A stretch of DNA of 64,000 bases, from positions 124,001 to 188,000 of the forward strand of contig JAFDYI010000005.1 of assembly GCA_018267475.1 (NCBI GenBank). Reading direction: 5' to 3'. This DNA comes from Bacteroidota bacterium. Lineage in GTDB: Bacteria; Bacteroidota; Bacteroidia; B-17B0; Aurantibacillaceae. The notes below the pieces were generated by a model. It was given only the letters and a program-made list of their open reading frames with translations. It made no database searches and was not told the DNA's origin. Of this stretch, positions 17,078 to 26,948 are shown one piece after another. The first letter of the stretch is position 1, and every line of letters begins with the position of its first letter. A program made the position numbers and the translations under genes.

Positions 17078-18775
17078 CTAAAATGGAGTGAAGGTTAAGC
17101 CAATCATAAAATTAAAACGTTGTGTGGGATATTTATCCCAACGGTAGTATCGAAAGCTACCAATGTTATTAAAGTTAGCAAAAAACGAAAGCATTTTAGT
17201 GTAACGATATTCTACTCCTAAATTTATATCGGTAATCCCTTTCAATTGCACATCTTGTATTGCCGTAACAGCACCGTTTGTAACCTCTTGGCGTGCCCAT
17301 TGCTTTCCTATCACAAAAATATCGGCTCTAAATAACAACTTACTTTTTAAATTATAATGTGCTGAAAAAGTAATGTCAAAACTGGGTTTGTGCCAAGGTT
17401 TATTATTAGTGGTATCGGTTATGCTATAATGGTAATAATTTCCTTTAGCTATAAAGCTAATTTTTTCTTTTAATTGGTATTTTATTTGGGCGCTAACATT
17501 CAAAAAATTAGTATTCATATATACTACCTTGTATCGGTTGGCAAACAAGTTTTCTGAACTGGCGTTGTAATCCGCCAAGAAGTAAGCCATATTATTATAG
17601 CGACCGTACAATACTTTTGCATCATACGAAGTATTGGAGCTTAAAGCCCCTCGCAAACCGCCATATACATTGTACTTATTATCTGTGTTTTTGTATGGCA
17701 AATCGCTTAGCACAAAGGGATTTGTTTGTGATAGACTTCTATAACTATTTTTGGTAAGCCCTCCATCAAGCCCTGCATAGGGAATGATAATATTTTGATA
17801 TATATCATAATAGATATTAAGGCGGGGATAGAAGTAAAATTTAGTTCCTTGCTGTGGGTTATCAAAGTAATCTACAGTACCGGTAATACCTATATCGCCT
17901 TTCCATTTTTTTCCACCCGCGGCAAAATAGGGATTTAACTTGGCTATAAAATTGTTTACCGTATCGTGTGTGCTCATCACGTTGTAATAATCTGCCGAAA
18001 CAAGCACATTAAAACTTTCTTTATTTATCCGGGTATTAAGTAAAGCATCGGCAAACACGTTGTTTTCGTATGTGTTGTAGTGGTCGCCATAGTTATAGTA
18101 ATTCAAATGTATGTCGTGATTTATTTTTTTTAATGTATCATTATAATGGCTTTGCAATCGCAATTTGCCTTCAAACAGTTGAAAGTATTGCTTGTATAAA
18201 CTGGCATTATCATTTTTTAATGTGTCGTTAAAACCATAGTAATGAACCATGTTCCGTTTGTAATTAAAGTCGGCGCTAAGGGTATGTTTTTTATAGAACT
18301 TTTTAGCATAAAGACTTGCCCCATCATCAGAAAAATTTGTTTTTCCAAGTCCTGCATATTGTGCATTTGATGATAAATGGCTGTAGCGTACTCCCCAATA
18401 CAAATCCTTGCTGCGCAAGCTGTTTAAGAAGAAATCTACATAGGGCATGGTGTAGTTACCAAAGCCCACTTTTAATAACGATCGGTATATTTTAGACAAA
18501 GGTTCGTTCAGCATTTTAGCCGGCTCTATTTTTGACGTTTGGTAACTTGTTTGGTAAGCTGCCCCAGGGGTAGAATAGTTTATGTTTTTTATTTTTTTTA
18601 CCGTATCTACAATTTCTGGTTGGTCGGTTTGTTTTACGGCGGCTTCTTTTATTACCGGTGTGAAATTACTTTTTTGATCAAAGATTTGTTCTCCTAACGA
18701 GTTTTGGGCATTCCCCTTCCATACAAGGCTTATCAAAGCCATACAAAAAAAGTATTTATACACAGACAAACGCAT
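17078..18775 (-). CDS. Outer-membrane beta-barrel protein (TonB-receptor-like barrel without plug)
   Basis: A 565-residue exported protein: signal peptide 1-23 (ending KGNAQ), a ~60-residue linker, then alternating beta-strands throughout and a C-terminal aromatic ending (FNFMIGLTFTPF) as expected for an outer-membrane barrel. It resembles the barrel half of TonB-dependent receptors but has no recognisable plug domain or TonB box. It starts 2 bp after the stop of the 1,045-residue TPR gene, so the two almost certainly act together. Function is not known; a role in envelope assembly or transport with the TPR partner is a guess from pairing alone. Confidence 0.65.
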   Translation of the reverse strand: MRLSVYKYFFCMALISLVWKGNAQNSLGEQIFDQKSNFTPVIKEAAVKQTDQPEIVDTVKKIKNINYSTPGAAYQTSYQTSKIEPAKMLNEPLSKIYRSLLKVGFGNYTMPYVDFFLNSLRSKDLYWGVRYSHLSSNAQYAGLGKTNFSDDGASLYAKKFYKKHTLSADFNYKRNMVHYYGFNDTLKNDNASLYKQYFQLFEGKLRLQSHYNDTLKKINHDIHLNYYNYGDHYNTYENNVFADALLNTRINKESFNVLVSADYYNVMSTHDTVNNFIAKLNPYFAAGGKKWKGDIGITGTVDYFDNPQQGTKFYFYPRLNIYYDIYQNIIIPYAGLDGGLTKNSYRSLSQTNPFVLSDLPYKNTDNKYNVYGGLRGALSSNTSYDAKVLYGRYNNMAYFLADYNASSENLFANRYKVVYMNTNFLNVSAQIKYQLKEKISFIAKGNYYHYSITDTTNNKPWHKPSFDITFSAHYNLKSKLLFRADIFVIGKQWARQEVTNGAVTAIQDVQLKGITDINLGVEYRYTKMLSFFANFNNIGSFRYYRWDKYPTQRFNFMIGLTFTPF

Positions 18776-18777
18776 GT

Positions 18778-21700
18778 TTATTTAGGTTGTATTAAGTTTT
18801 TATTTAAGCTGTCTGTTTTTATATTATTCGGCATTTTATCTATAAGCACATCATTCCCTTTGTTTAAAAACTCTACTTGCATTTGTTCTTGTTGTTGCAT
18901 TTTAAAATTTTGTTCAGCTTGTTTTTTGTCTTTTATTTCTTGTAATTTTTGGTTGGCCAAGTCAATATATTCCTGTTTATCGGCATTTTCTATAATTGAT
19001 TTTAATACTACTTCTGCATTGGTTGTCTCGTTTTTTTGCACATAAACATCACTCATCAGCAGTAAGGCTTTTGTGTTCCAATCATTGGTAGAATAGTCGT
19101 AGTTCATTAGTGTATTTATTGTTTTTTCAGTTTCTTTATATTCTTTTTTCTGGTAATAAGTAAGTGCGGTATAATAGTAGGCTTCTGCTCCTGCTTCATT
19201 TTTAGCATTTTTTATCACGTACAAAAAATCATTCGCTGCTTCGTCGCGTCTATTCATCTCATATAACGATTTCGCTTTCAATTGATGTGCTTCCGTTATT
19301 TGCTGCTGCGCAATTTTTTCGATATTCAGAACCTTGTTGCATTCGTCTATACACATTTCGTAATTTTTTGTATAAAAAGCGCAACGCATAGCACCCAGCT
19401 TAGCTGTAAGTTTGTTTTGCGGACTTTCTGCAACGTCTTGCAAGCGCGCATACAGAGGCAACGCTTCGGCATAATTTTTATCTTTATACAACAGATACGA
19501 TGTTTTTACTAACGATGCTTCGGTGCGTATATTCCTTGGCTTAGAGAGCACATATTGATACGCGACAAGGGCATCTTTATAATTTTCTTTGCTGTAGGCG
19601 CACTCGGCAAAACAAAAATGAGCTTCTGTACTATATTTTCCATTAGGAAATTTACCGATATACTTTTGCATTTCAGGCATCGATAAATCACAGTCTTTTT
19701 TATCGTAATATAAATCAGATGCTTTTTGCCAATAGCTTTCATCTAACTCATCTGTACTTACCGAGCTGCCTATAGAACTCATATAGATTTCCATTTCTTC
19801 GGGCTTATTTTGTTCTTTATATATCTTTTTAATAACATCTACAGCGTCTTTTGCCTCATCTGATTTAGGATCTTGCTTCACAATTCTGTCCATATATCTA
19901 AAAGCACTATCATTTTTATTTTCGTTGTAATATAAAAAACCAATTGTTTTTATACTACGTTGAGTATAGGGAGATGCGGGATAATCTTTAATCATTTTTT
20001 TGTAATAGGTAATAGCATTCTCATTATCGTTCAAGGCTTTATAGCTTTCAGCTGTTTCAAAAACAGATTGCGTTATATACATAGATGATGGATATTTTTG
20101 CTGTAGGGTATGCAAACCATTTATTTTTTCTTTATAGTTTTTTTGCAATCCATCGCATAATGCTTTTTGATACATAGCGTAATCTATATCGGTTTTTCCT
20201 ATGGCAATAGCTGTTTCGTAATGCTCGGCTGCCGAGTTATAACTGCCTTTCATAAAATAACAATCGGCCGTGCGCAAGGTAGCGTCAGCCGCTTTGGTAG
20301 CATCTATATTGGTTTTATTTAGCAGATATTTTCTAAAAGAAATGCCGGCGTCGTCATAATCTTTATTCATAAAATAGGCGTATCCCATATTGTAATTACA
20401 CCCATCGTATTCTTTCAATTGAAAAGAACCCGGCATCAACTGAAATGATTTCCAAATTTCTAACGCATTATTGTATTCTTTATTTTGATAGGATATTTCG
20501 CCCAGCCAATATTTACTTTGCGCCGATACAACCGGATCTTCGCCTAATTTAGATGTTAATAAAAAATACTTTTTTGCTGAATCGTTTCGGTTATTGTTAT
20601 AAAAAGTAATAGCCCTAAAATAAGCCAATTTTTGATATGCTTGTTTCAATAGCACATCATTACTATTCATCTGCTCTATCGTTTGCATTGCGCCTTCGTA
20701 ATTTTTAGTAGATTGAAAACAATTGATTAAAAACGTGTACGCTTCATTTTTGCGCGATGAGTAAGGATAATCGATAATATACTGCTTAAAGTATTTTATT
20801 GCATCGTTGTATGGACTAAAACCTGTTTCATAACAAAGCTTAGCGTAATTAAACAAGGCATTTTCCCGAATAGACGCATCGTAACGCATCATATAAGCGG
20901 AATAATAGGCGCTACGTGCTTTGTTTTTTTCGCCTTGTTTCAAATAACAATCTGCTATATAAGTATATGCATTTTGCGCTAAAGAATCTTCTTTTACAGT
21001 CGTTTTTTCAAAATATGAAATAGCCTTCTGGGTATCGTTTATTTTGTAATAAGCATAGCCCAGCTCATAATTATCGTTAGCGGTGCCGCTCACACCCTGC
21101 AATAGATAAGGAATAGCTTCTGCATAATTTTTTTTATGGTAATAGGACTCTCCTATAATGCGGTTTATCTCTGTTTTTTTCTGCACAAACTGGCTATCGT
21201 TCAACAACTGCGGTGCCGATTTTATTACTTCATCGTACTTACCCTGCAAGTAATATATCTGTGCTATATAATAGGGAACCACACTTCCAAAAGTTTCGTC
21301 GTTAAGTAAGCGTGTAAATCCGGTTAAAGCTTCTGTATAGTTTTTTTCGCTATACATAATATGAGAGTAATAATAGTTGGCCGGTTTGGCATATTTATTA
21401 TCTACATCTTTTATTTCATATAAATCGTTTTTTGCTTTATCGGTTTTTCCTACTTGCAAATAGCTGTAACCTCGTTTAAAATACAATTCGGCTAAATCTT
21501 CTTTGCTCAAATCATAAATATCTACTTGTTCCAAACTTTCAATGGTTTCCGCATATTTTTTCTTCCTAAAGTTTGATTTACCTAAATAAAAATAAGCCCA
21601 TTTTATTTTATTACTTTCGGGGTGCTGACTTATAAACTTACGCATACGCCATTCCCCGTCTTTATTTACCAATTCAATGGCGCAGGCAGCAGCGTAATAT

Positions 21701-21915
21701 TCAGCGTCTATTCTTATTAAATCTTTTGTACTGGTTTTACTTTCAATAATGTTTTGAAAGCTTTTCATACCCGCCGCAAATTTTTTCTTATCAAAAAGGT
21801 CAATGCCAATTTTAAACTCCCTATCGGGCTCGGTATAGATAGTTGTTTTCTGCGCAAAAGCACAAAAATAAAACAAGCACAAAGCCGTTAAAAAAAATTT
21901 TTTTACCAAATACAT
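18778..21915 (-). CDS. Large periplasmic TPR-repeat protein
   Basis: A 1,045-residue exported protein with a signal peptide (1-21, ending CAFAQ) followed almost entirely by tetratricopeptide-like helical repeats, recognisable by recurrent A-x-x-x-Y/F...Y-x-x-G and Y-P-x-S motifs (e.g. FFYLGKSNFRKKKYAE, IAQIYYLQGKYDEVI, YPNG/YPAS breaks). The repeat style recalls YbgF/BamD-type TPRs, which act as periplasmic scaffolds. It ends in a Q/K/E-rich coiled stretch (about 990-1045). It is translated ahead of the barrel gene with a 2-bp gap, and has a TAATTTTG promoter element only 8 bases before its ATG. Specific function unknown. Confidence 0.75.
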   Translation of the reverse strand: MYLVKKFFLTALCLFYFCAFAQKTTIYTEPDREFKIGIDLFDKKKFAAGMKSFQNIIESKTSTKDLIRIDAEYYAAACAIELVNKDGEWRMRKFISQHPESNKIKWAYFYLGKSNFRKKKYAETIESLEQVDIYDLSKEDLAELYFKRGYSYLQVGKTDKAKNDLYEIKDVDNKYAKPANYYYSHIMYSEKNYTEALTGFTRLLNDETFGSVVPYYIAQIYYLQGKYDEVIKSAPQLLNDSQFVQKKTEINRIIGESYYHKKNYAEAIPYLLQGVSGTANDNYELGYAYYKINDTQKAISYFEKTTVKEDSLAQNAYTYIADCYLKQGEKNKARSAYYSAYMMRYDASIRENALFNYAKLCYETGFSPYNDAIKYFKQYIIDYPYSSRKNEAYTFLINCFQSTKNYEGAMQTIEQMNSNDVLLKQAYQKLAYFRAITFYNNNRNDSAKKYFLLTSKLGEDPVVSAQSKYWLGEISYQNKEYNNALEIWKSFQLMPGSFQLKEYDGCNYNMGYAYFMNKDYDDAGISFRKYLLNKTNIDATKAADATLRTADCYFMKGSYNSAAEHYETAIAIGKTDIDYAMYQKALCDGLQKNYKEKINGLHTLQQKYPSSMYITQSVFETAESYKALNDNENAITYYKKMIKDYPASPYTQRSIKTIGFLYYNENKNDSAFRYMDRIVKQDPKSDEAKDAVDVIKKIYKEQNKPEEMEIYMSSIGSSVSTDELDESYWQKASDLYYDKKDCDLSMPEMQKYIGKFPNGKYSTEAHFCFAECAYSKENYKDALVAYQYVLSKPRNIRTEASLVKTSYLLYKDKNYAEALPLYARLQDVAESPQNKLTAKLGAMRCAFYTKNYEMCIDECNKVLNIEKIAQQQITEAHQLKAKSLYEMNRRDEAANDFLYVIKNAKNEAGAEAYYYTALTYYQKKEYKETEKTINTLMNYDYSTNDWNTKALLLMSDVYVQKNETTNAEVVLKSIIENADKQEYIDLANQKLQEIKDKKQAEQNFKMQQQEQMQVEFLNKGNDVLIDKMPNNIKTDSLNKNLIQPK

Positions 21916-21923
21916 TCGTGCAA

Positions 21924-21931
21924 CAAAATTA
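21924..21931 (-). promoter_or_regulatory. -7 promoter element of the TPR/barrel operon (TAATTTTG)
   Basis: Exact TAnnTTTG on the minus strand ending only 8 bases before the ATG at 21915, which would give an almost leaderless mRNA. No clear -33 element. Confidence 0.5.
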
Positions 21932-22005
21932 GCGAGTAAAAAAGCCGTATATCCTAACCAAAAATCAAGTTATTAACGCCGCTCTGTTTAAAGCATAAAT
22001 TACCG

Positions 22006-23520
22006 TTATTTCTTAGGAATTAACAGCAAAATTTCTTCGGCTATAGTGCGATTGTTTTGTAAACGAGGCACCTTGTATTGCCCACCTAATTTATTTTTAT
22101 CGCTTAGCCACCTATAAAAAGTATTTTTAGGGAGGCTTAGCACTTCCGGCTGCTCTATCACATAATTATGATAACGCTTGGCTTCATAATCTGAATTTAT
22201 ACTTTTTAATGATTTATCTAAGGTGGCCGAAAAAAAACCGATATTATTGGGCTCTTGCGCAAACTCTATTAACCATTGGTGTTTTCCTTTATTTTCTTGT
22301 GTAAAAAAAGGAGCAACCGTGTATTCATTTATCTGTGCGTGCGTTTTTTCGCAAGCTATTTTTAATGCTTGCTCGGCATTATGTATCATCAGTTCTTCAC
22401 CAAACACATTGATGTAATGTTTGGTACGCCCTGTAATAATAAAGCGATATGGGTTGAGGGAAGTAAAACGAATGGTATCGCCCAAACGATAGCGCCACAA
22501 GCCAGCGTTGGTAGTAATTACCAGTTCATACACCGTTTGGGTATCTACTTGCGATATATGAAGTGCCGTTGGGTTAGGCTTATCTATGTCTTCTTGAGCA
22601 ATAAACTCATAAAAAATGCCATAGTCAAGCATCAACAACATTTCGTCGCTTTCCGGCAAATCTTGTAAACCAAAAAAGCCTTCCGATGCGTTGTATATTT
22701 GCATGTACTTTGTTGGGCTTCCGGCAAACATCTTTTTGAACTGATTTTTGTAAGGAGTAAGGCTCACGCCTCCATGAAAATACACTTCTAAATGAGGCCA
22801 AATTTCATTGATGTGATGGGTGTTTTTTTGTTCTAAAATACGCCGCATCAACACCAACATCCAAGAGGGTACTCCGGCTATGCTGGTAACATTTTCTTGC
22901 AACATAGCCTCTGCCATTTTATCCAATTTTTCGTCCCAATTTTCTAACAGAGCTATTTCTAAATCGGGAACTCTAAAATATTCTGCCCAGGCCGGCAAAT
23001 TTTGCATTACAATAGCGCTTACATCTCCATAATACGATTCGTAATTTCCGGTTAAATGTGTTTGGTGGCTGCCTCCTAATGCCACGTTTTTTCCGGTAAA
23101 AAGTTGCGTATCGGGGTTGTTTACGCAATGCAAGGTAACCATATCACGCCCACCGTTGTAGTGGTTTTCGTTCAAACTTTCTTTGCTTACCGGTAGAAAC
23201 TTACTTTTATCGGTGGTACCGCTGCTTTTGGCAAACCATTTTATTTCGGTGTTCCATAAGATATTTTGTTCGCCGCTACGCACTCGTTCTATCAGCGGTT
23301 TTAAGCTTTCATAATCTTGCAGCGGAATTTGCTCTTTAAATTGTTGGTATGATTGAATAGAGGAGAAATGGTGTTTTTTACCAAACTCCGTATGCCGAGC
23401 AGAGCGTACTAATTTTTGTTGCCATTCATTTTGAACATCGTGCGGGTATTTCATAAACAAGTCTATCTGATGCATGCGTTTTTTCATGATCCAGCTTGCT
23501 ATAGAGTTTAGTAGAGCCAT
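22006..23520 (-). CDS. GH3-family acyl-adenylate-forming protein
   Basis: A 504-residue cytoplasmic protein of the GH3 (auxin-responsive promoter) family, part of the ANL adenylating superfamily. Visible features are the ATP-binding KSSGTTDKSKFLPVS motif (about residues 94-108), FTGKNVALGGSHQT, GVPSWMLVLMRRIL, YNASEGFFGLQD and the C-terminal GRTKHYINVFGEELM hinge. In plants GH3 enzymes conjugate amino acids to hormones; the bacterial members, frequent in Bacteroidota, have no assigned substrate. It stands between the TPR operon and the E1 gene on the same strand with ~90-bp gaps on both sides. Confidence 0.85.
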   Translation of the reverse strand: MALLNSIASWIMKKRMHQIDLFMKYPHDVQNEWQQKLVRSARHTEFGKKHHFSSIQSYQQFKEQIPLQDYESLKPLIERVRSGEQNILWNTEIKWFAKSSGTTDKSKFLPVSKESLNENHYNGGRDMVTLHCVNNPDTQLFTGKNVALGGSHQTHLTGNYESYYGDVSAIVMQNLPAWAEYFRVPDLEIALLENWDEKLDKMAEAMLQENVTSIAGVPSWMLVLMRRILEQKNTHHINEIWPHLEVYFHGGVSLTPYKNQFKKMFAGSPTKYMQIYNASEGFFGLQDLPESDEMLLMLDYGIFYEFIAQEDIDKPNPTALHISQVDTQTVYELVITTNAGLWRYRLGDTIRFTSLNPYRFIITGRTKHYINVFGEELMIHNAEQALKIACEKTHAQINEYTVAPFFTQENKGKHQWLIEFAQEPNNIGFFSATLDKSLKSINSDYEAKRYHNYVIEQPEVLSLPKNTFYRWLSDKNKLGGQYKVPRLQNNRTIAEEILLLIPKK

Positions 23521-23611
23521 CGTTTAAATGCGAGGTGCTGTTACGAAAACAAAACACGTTGTTCGTATTTTTTTGGTTGAGACTTGTTATTCATAAAAAC
23601 AATATATTCTC

Positions 23612-25609
23612 TTAGTAATGCATCAGTTTTTTTAATTTTTCTTTAAACCGTTCTTTAGGTAAAAAATTATGTTCTAAATCTACATTCATAGGCACGGGTG
23701 TATCTAAGCTGCCCTCGCGCATTACGGGCGCATCAAGATATTCAAAACAGTGTTCGGTAATAAGAGAAGCTATCTCGCCGCCAATACCTCCCGTTAATGT
23801 GTCTTCATGCAGCACCATTACCTTTCCGGTTTTTTTTGCTGAAGCATACATTGTTTCTACATCTAAAGGAGCTAAGGTTCTTAAATCAATTAAATCGGCC
23901 GACAAACTGCTGTCTTCGTTTAAAATATCTAAAGCCCAATGCACGCCTAACCCATAACTGATAATGGTAACCTCTTTTCCTTCTCGCACCAATCGGGCTT
24001 TTCCGAAGGGGATGGTGTAATAATCGTCGGCTACTTCTTCGGTAATGCTGCGGTACAATGCTTTGTGTTCAAAAAACAGCACAGGGTTGGGATCTTCAAA
24101 AGCACTTAACAGCAAGCCTTTGGCGTCGCTGGGAAAAGCAGGATATGCTATTTTTAAGCCCGGCGTATGAAAAAACCAAGCTTCGTTGCTTTGGCTATGA
24201 AAGGGGCCTGCTGCTACTCCGGCTCCCGTAGGCATACGCACCACCACATCGGCGTTTTGATTCCAACGATAATGACTTTTTGCTAAGTTGTTTACTATTT
24301 GGGTGATGCCTTCGCTTACAAAATCGGCAAATTGCATTTCTACCATTGCTTTCATACCGTTAATGGAAAGCCCAAAACCGCTGCCCAAAATAGCACTTTC
24401 GCACAGCGGTGTATTGCGCACGCGTTCTTTTCCAAACTCTTCTGCAAAACCTTCCGTTATTTTAAACACGCCTCCATATTCAGCAATATCTTGCCCCATA
24501 AGTACTAAGTTGCTGTGTTTTCTCATAGCTAAACGCATACCATCAGAAACGGCATCTATCAAACGTTTTGAAGCAGTGTTGGTTGATGGTTTTACTTCTT
24601 GTAGCTGAAAGGGAGCGTATCTGTCCTGCAGCTCTTTATCCGTGTGTACCGGAGGCATGGGCTCGGAAAATGTTTGCTCTAATCCCGATTCAATTTCTTG
24701 TTTTATATCCGCGCGAATGCGCTCTATTAAATCTTCAGTAAGCACTCCTTCATCTAATAAAAATTTCTCGTAATTATTTACCGGATCTTTTTTAGCCCAT
24801 ACATCAAATAACTCTTTAGGCACATACTTAGTACCTGATGCTTCTTCGTGCCCGCGCATACGAAAAGTAATACACTCTAATAATACGGGGCGCGGGTTAT
24901 GACGTATATCTTCTGTTATTTTTTTTACCGCCTCATACACTTTCAATACATTGTTCCCATCTACCTGAACTCCCTCTATACCATAGCCCAAAGCTTTATC
25001 AATAAATTGTTTGCAGCGAAATTGTTCGTTGCTGGGGGTAGAAAGCCCATAGCCATTATTTTCTATCACAAAAATTACCGGTAGATCCCAAACAGCGGCC
25101 ACGTTAATACTTTCATGAAAATCACCCTCTGAGGTGCCGCCATCTCCCGAAAACACAGCCACTGCTTTTTTATTATTTTTTAATTTATTAGCTAAAGCAA
25201 TGCCGTCAGCCACCCCCATTTGAGGCCCTAAGTGCGAAATCATACCTACAATTTTATACTCTTGTGTACCAAAATGAAAACTTCGGTCGCGCCCGCTGGT
25301 AAAGCCTCCTAGCTTACCCGTAAACTGAGAGAATAAGCGGTTGAGCGGAATGCCTCTAGTAGTAAACACACCTAAGTTTCGGTGCATAGGTAAAATATAT
25401 TCCTCTGTATCCATAGCGCTGGCTAAGCCAACCGAAATAGCTTCTTGCCCGATGCCACTAAACCATTTAGCTATTTTACCTTGACGTAGCAAAATCAACA
25501 TTTTTTCTTCTACCATGCGAGGTTTTAAAATGTTTTTATACAAGGTTAAAAGAGTATCGTCTTTATGTTTTTTTCGTTCGTAGCGAACGGGCGTTTCGGC
25601 TGTTATCAT
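23612..25609 (-). CDS. 2-oxoacid dehydrogenase E1, fused alpha and beta subunits
   Basis: A 665-residue thiamine-diphosphate enzyme. Residues 1-335 are the alpha subunit with the ThDP motif (SGDGGTSEGDFHES ... VIENNGYG, about 150-187); 345-665 are the beta subunit (LMGQDIAEYGGVFKITEGF, FHSQSNEAWFFHTPGLKIA, LHEDTLTGGIGGEI). It decarboxylates a 2-oxoacid and acylates the lipoyl group of an E2 partner. The single-chain fusion is common in Bacteroidota and is usually annotated as branched-chain (2-oxoisovalerate) or pyruvate dehydrogenase; the sequence alone does not settle the substrate. E2 and E3 are not nearby. A TACCTTTG promoter element lies 26 bases before the ATG. Confidence 0.9.
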   Translation of the reverse strand: MITAETPVRYERKKHKDDTLLTLYKNILKPRMVEEKMLILLRQGKIAKWFSGIGQEAISVGLASAMDTEEYILPMHRNLGVFTTRGIPLNRLFSQFTGKLGGFTSGRDRSFHFGTQEYKIVGMISHLGPQMGVADGIALANKLKNNKKAVAVFSGDGGTSEGDFHESINVAAVWDLPVIFVIENNGYGLSTPSNEQFRCKQFIDKALGYGIEGVQVDGNNVLKVYEAVKKITEDIRHNPRPVLLECITFRMRGHEEASGTKYVPKELFDVWAKKDPVNNYEKFLLDEGVLTEDLIERIRADIKQEIESGLEQTFSEPMPPVHTDKELQDRYAPFQLQEVKPSTNTASKRLIDAVSDGMRLAMRKHSNLVLMGQDIAEYGGVFKITEGFAEEFGKERVRNTPLCESAILGSGFGLSINGMKAMVEMQFADFVSEGITQIVNNLAKSHYRWNQNADVVVRMPTGAGVAAGPFHSQSNEAWFFHTPGLKIAYPAFPSDAKGLLLSAFEDPNPVLFFEHKALYRSITEEVADDYYTIPFGKARLVREGKEVTIISYGLGVHWALDILNEDSSLSADLIDLRTLAPLDVETMYASAKKTGKVMVLHEDTLTGGIGGEIASLITEHCFEYLDAPVMREGSLDTPVPMNVDLEHNFLPKERFKEKLKKLMHY

Positions 25610-25635
25610 ATTTTTACAAGGTTGGTTTCAAGTTT

Positions 25636-25643
25636 CAAAGGTA
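25636..25643 (-). promoter_or_regulatory. -7 promoter element of the E1 gene (TACCTTTG)
   Basis: Exact TAnnTTTG on the minus strand, 26 bases before the ATG at 25609. A TTG lies 23 bases upstream of it, slightly long. Confidence 0.55.
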
Positions 25644-25684
25644 CTATTTCTTATCTTTTTGTGTAACAATTTGATACTAAATTT

Positions 25685-25699
25685 AATTAGAATCTAATT
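25685..25699. promoter_or_regulatory. Perfect 15-bp palindrome upstream of the E1 promoter
   Basis: AATTAGA-A-TCTAATT, two 7-bp arms around one base, 41 bases upstream of the E1 -7 element. The size and location suit a dimeric regulator site, but AT-rich palindromes also arise by chance. It lies in the gap between the E1 gene and the esterase gene. Confidence 0.35.
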
Positions 25700-25726
25700 G
25701 CCTAAATTTTGATAAAAAGCTATCAT

Positions 25727-26947
25727 TTAGTCCAATACACGAACAAAAAGAGTAGGGTATTTTTTTTGACAACCTATACTATCCGTTTCTGTTACATTGA
25801 TGCAACCACTTGTCTTTCCCCAGTTTAAGTACACTACGTTTGATTGTGTGTGTTTTACCTCTTTACAATCTGTTGGCAACACCCACTCGTAAGTAGATTT
25901 TTCGTGCCAAGTTACTTGATAACTAAGGCTTTTTTCCCATCTGTTTACTTCTTTTTTTCCTTCTATTTTAGGAGCCTCTATCAAATTAAAATCATAGGCC
26001 GTAAACAGTGTGGAAAAATATTTTTTATTTTCGGAAAACACTCCTTTTTTTCCTCCTTGACAAGAGCAATGACCAGTGTCTATTAACAAAGCGTGTCCTA
26101 AATTATTTATTTTGTAAAAAACAACGGATTCTACACCTAATTTTGTTTTATATGCACTTCTTTCTATGTCAGATATTCCTGTATAAGATGGTATAATTTC
26201 ATTAGGAGTAGTGCTAAGCCCGTGCAAATTAGTCCATTGTTTCATCAATTCTATAGCATTTTGTTTGTGCACAATACGGTCATTATTGCCTTGATAAATA
26301 ATTATGTTAGGGTATTTTCCTAAATACGAAGGGTTTTGTTTACGCACATATTCTGCCCATTTTTCGGGCGACTTTATTCTTTTTCCAAAAAAAACCATAG
26401 GATACGTAAACAAATTGGTAGCCACCTTATAAGGAACCCCTGCAAAAATAGCTCCTGAATGGAATAGGCTGGGATAATCAGCCATCATTACAACGCTCAT
26501 GGCAGCTCCTGCCGATAAGCCAGTAATGTATATTTTATTGGTATCAATAATGTATCTTTTTTTCATATATTCTATCATTTGTTTGATAGAGGAATTCTCT
26601 CCACTCTCTTTATTGATATGTTTTTTCTTATACCATTTAAAGCAACGTTCAAGGTTATTGATGACACGTTGTTGTGGATATAACACATAAAAATTATACT
26701 CGTCAGCCAATTTATTCCAACCGGTTAAAGAAGCTACCGATTCTGCGCACTGTGTACAGCCGTGCAACACTACCACCAATGCGATAGCCTTATTTCCCTC
26801 TACACCCAAAGGTATATGGGCGTACATTTTTAAATGCCCTTTATTTTTTCCAAAATTTTTTATCTGTTGTAACTCTTGGGCTTGTAGCCTTGTGCACAAA
26901 AACAAAGAAAAAATACTGATGTATATTTTGATATATATAAAACGCAT
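25727..26947 (-). CDS. Secreted PHB-depolymerase/feruloyl-esterase-like hydrolase
   Basis: A 406-residue alpha/beta-hydrolase of the Esterase_phd (LpqC) family. Signal peptide 1-24 (ending LQAQ), oxyanion region LVVVLHGCTQCAESVASLTGW (57-77), nucleophile elbow GLSAG (Ser145), and a late His in GHALLIDTGHCSC as candidate third triad member. The family includes esterases acting on polyhydroxyalkanoate, feruloyl and acetyl esters. The last ~90 residues look like a beta-rich C-terminal module (WVLPTDCKEVKHTQSNVVYLNWGKTSG). It follows the glycosyltransferase gene by 1 bp, at the end of the UPF0173-parA-parB-GT39 run. The substrate is not predictable here. Confidence 0.8.
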   Translation of the reverse strand: MRFIYIKIYISIFSLFLCTRLQAQELQQIKNFGKNKGHLKMYAHIPLGVEGNKAIALVVVLHGCTQCAESVASLTGWNKLADEYNFYVLYPQQRVINNLERCFKWYKKKHINKESGENSSIKQMIEYMKKRYIIDTNKIYITGLSAGAAMSVVMMADYPSLFHSGAIFAGVPYKVATNLFTYPMVFFGKRIKSPEKWAEYVRKQNPSYLGKYPNIIIYQGNNDRIVHKQNAIELMKQWTNLHGLSTTPNEIIPSYTGISDIERSAYKTKLGVESVVFYKINNLGHALLIDTGHCSCQGGKKGVFSENKKYFSTLFTAYDFNLIEAPKIEGKKEVNRWEKSLSYQVTWHEKSTYEWVLPTDCKEVKHTQSNVVYLNWGKTSGCINVTETDSIGCQKKYPTLFVRVLD

Positions 26948-26948
26948 A

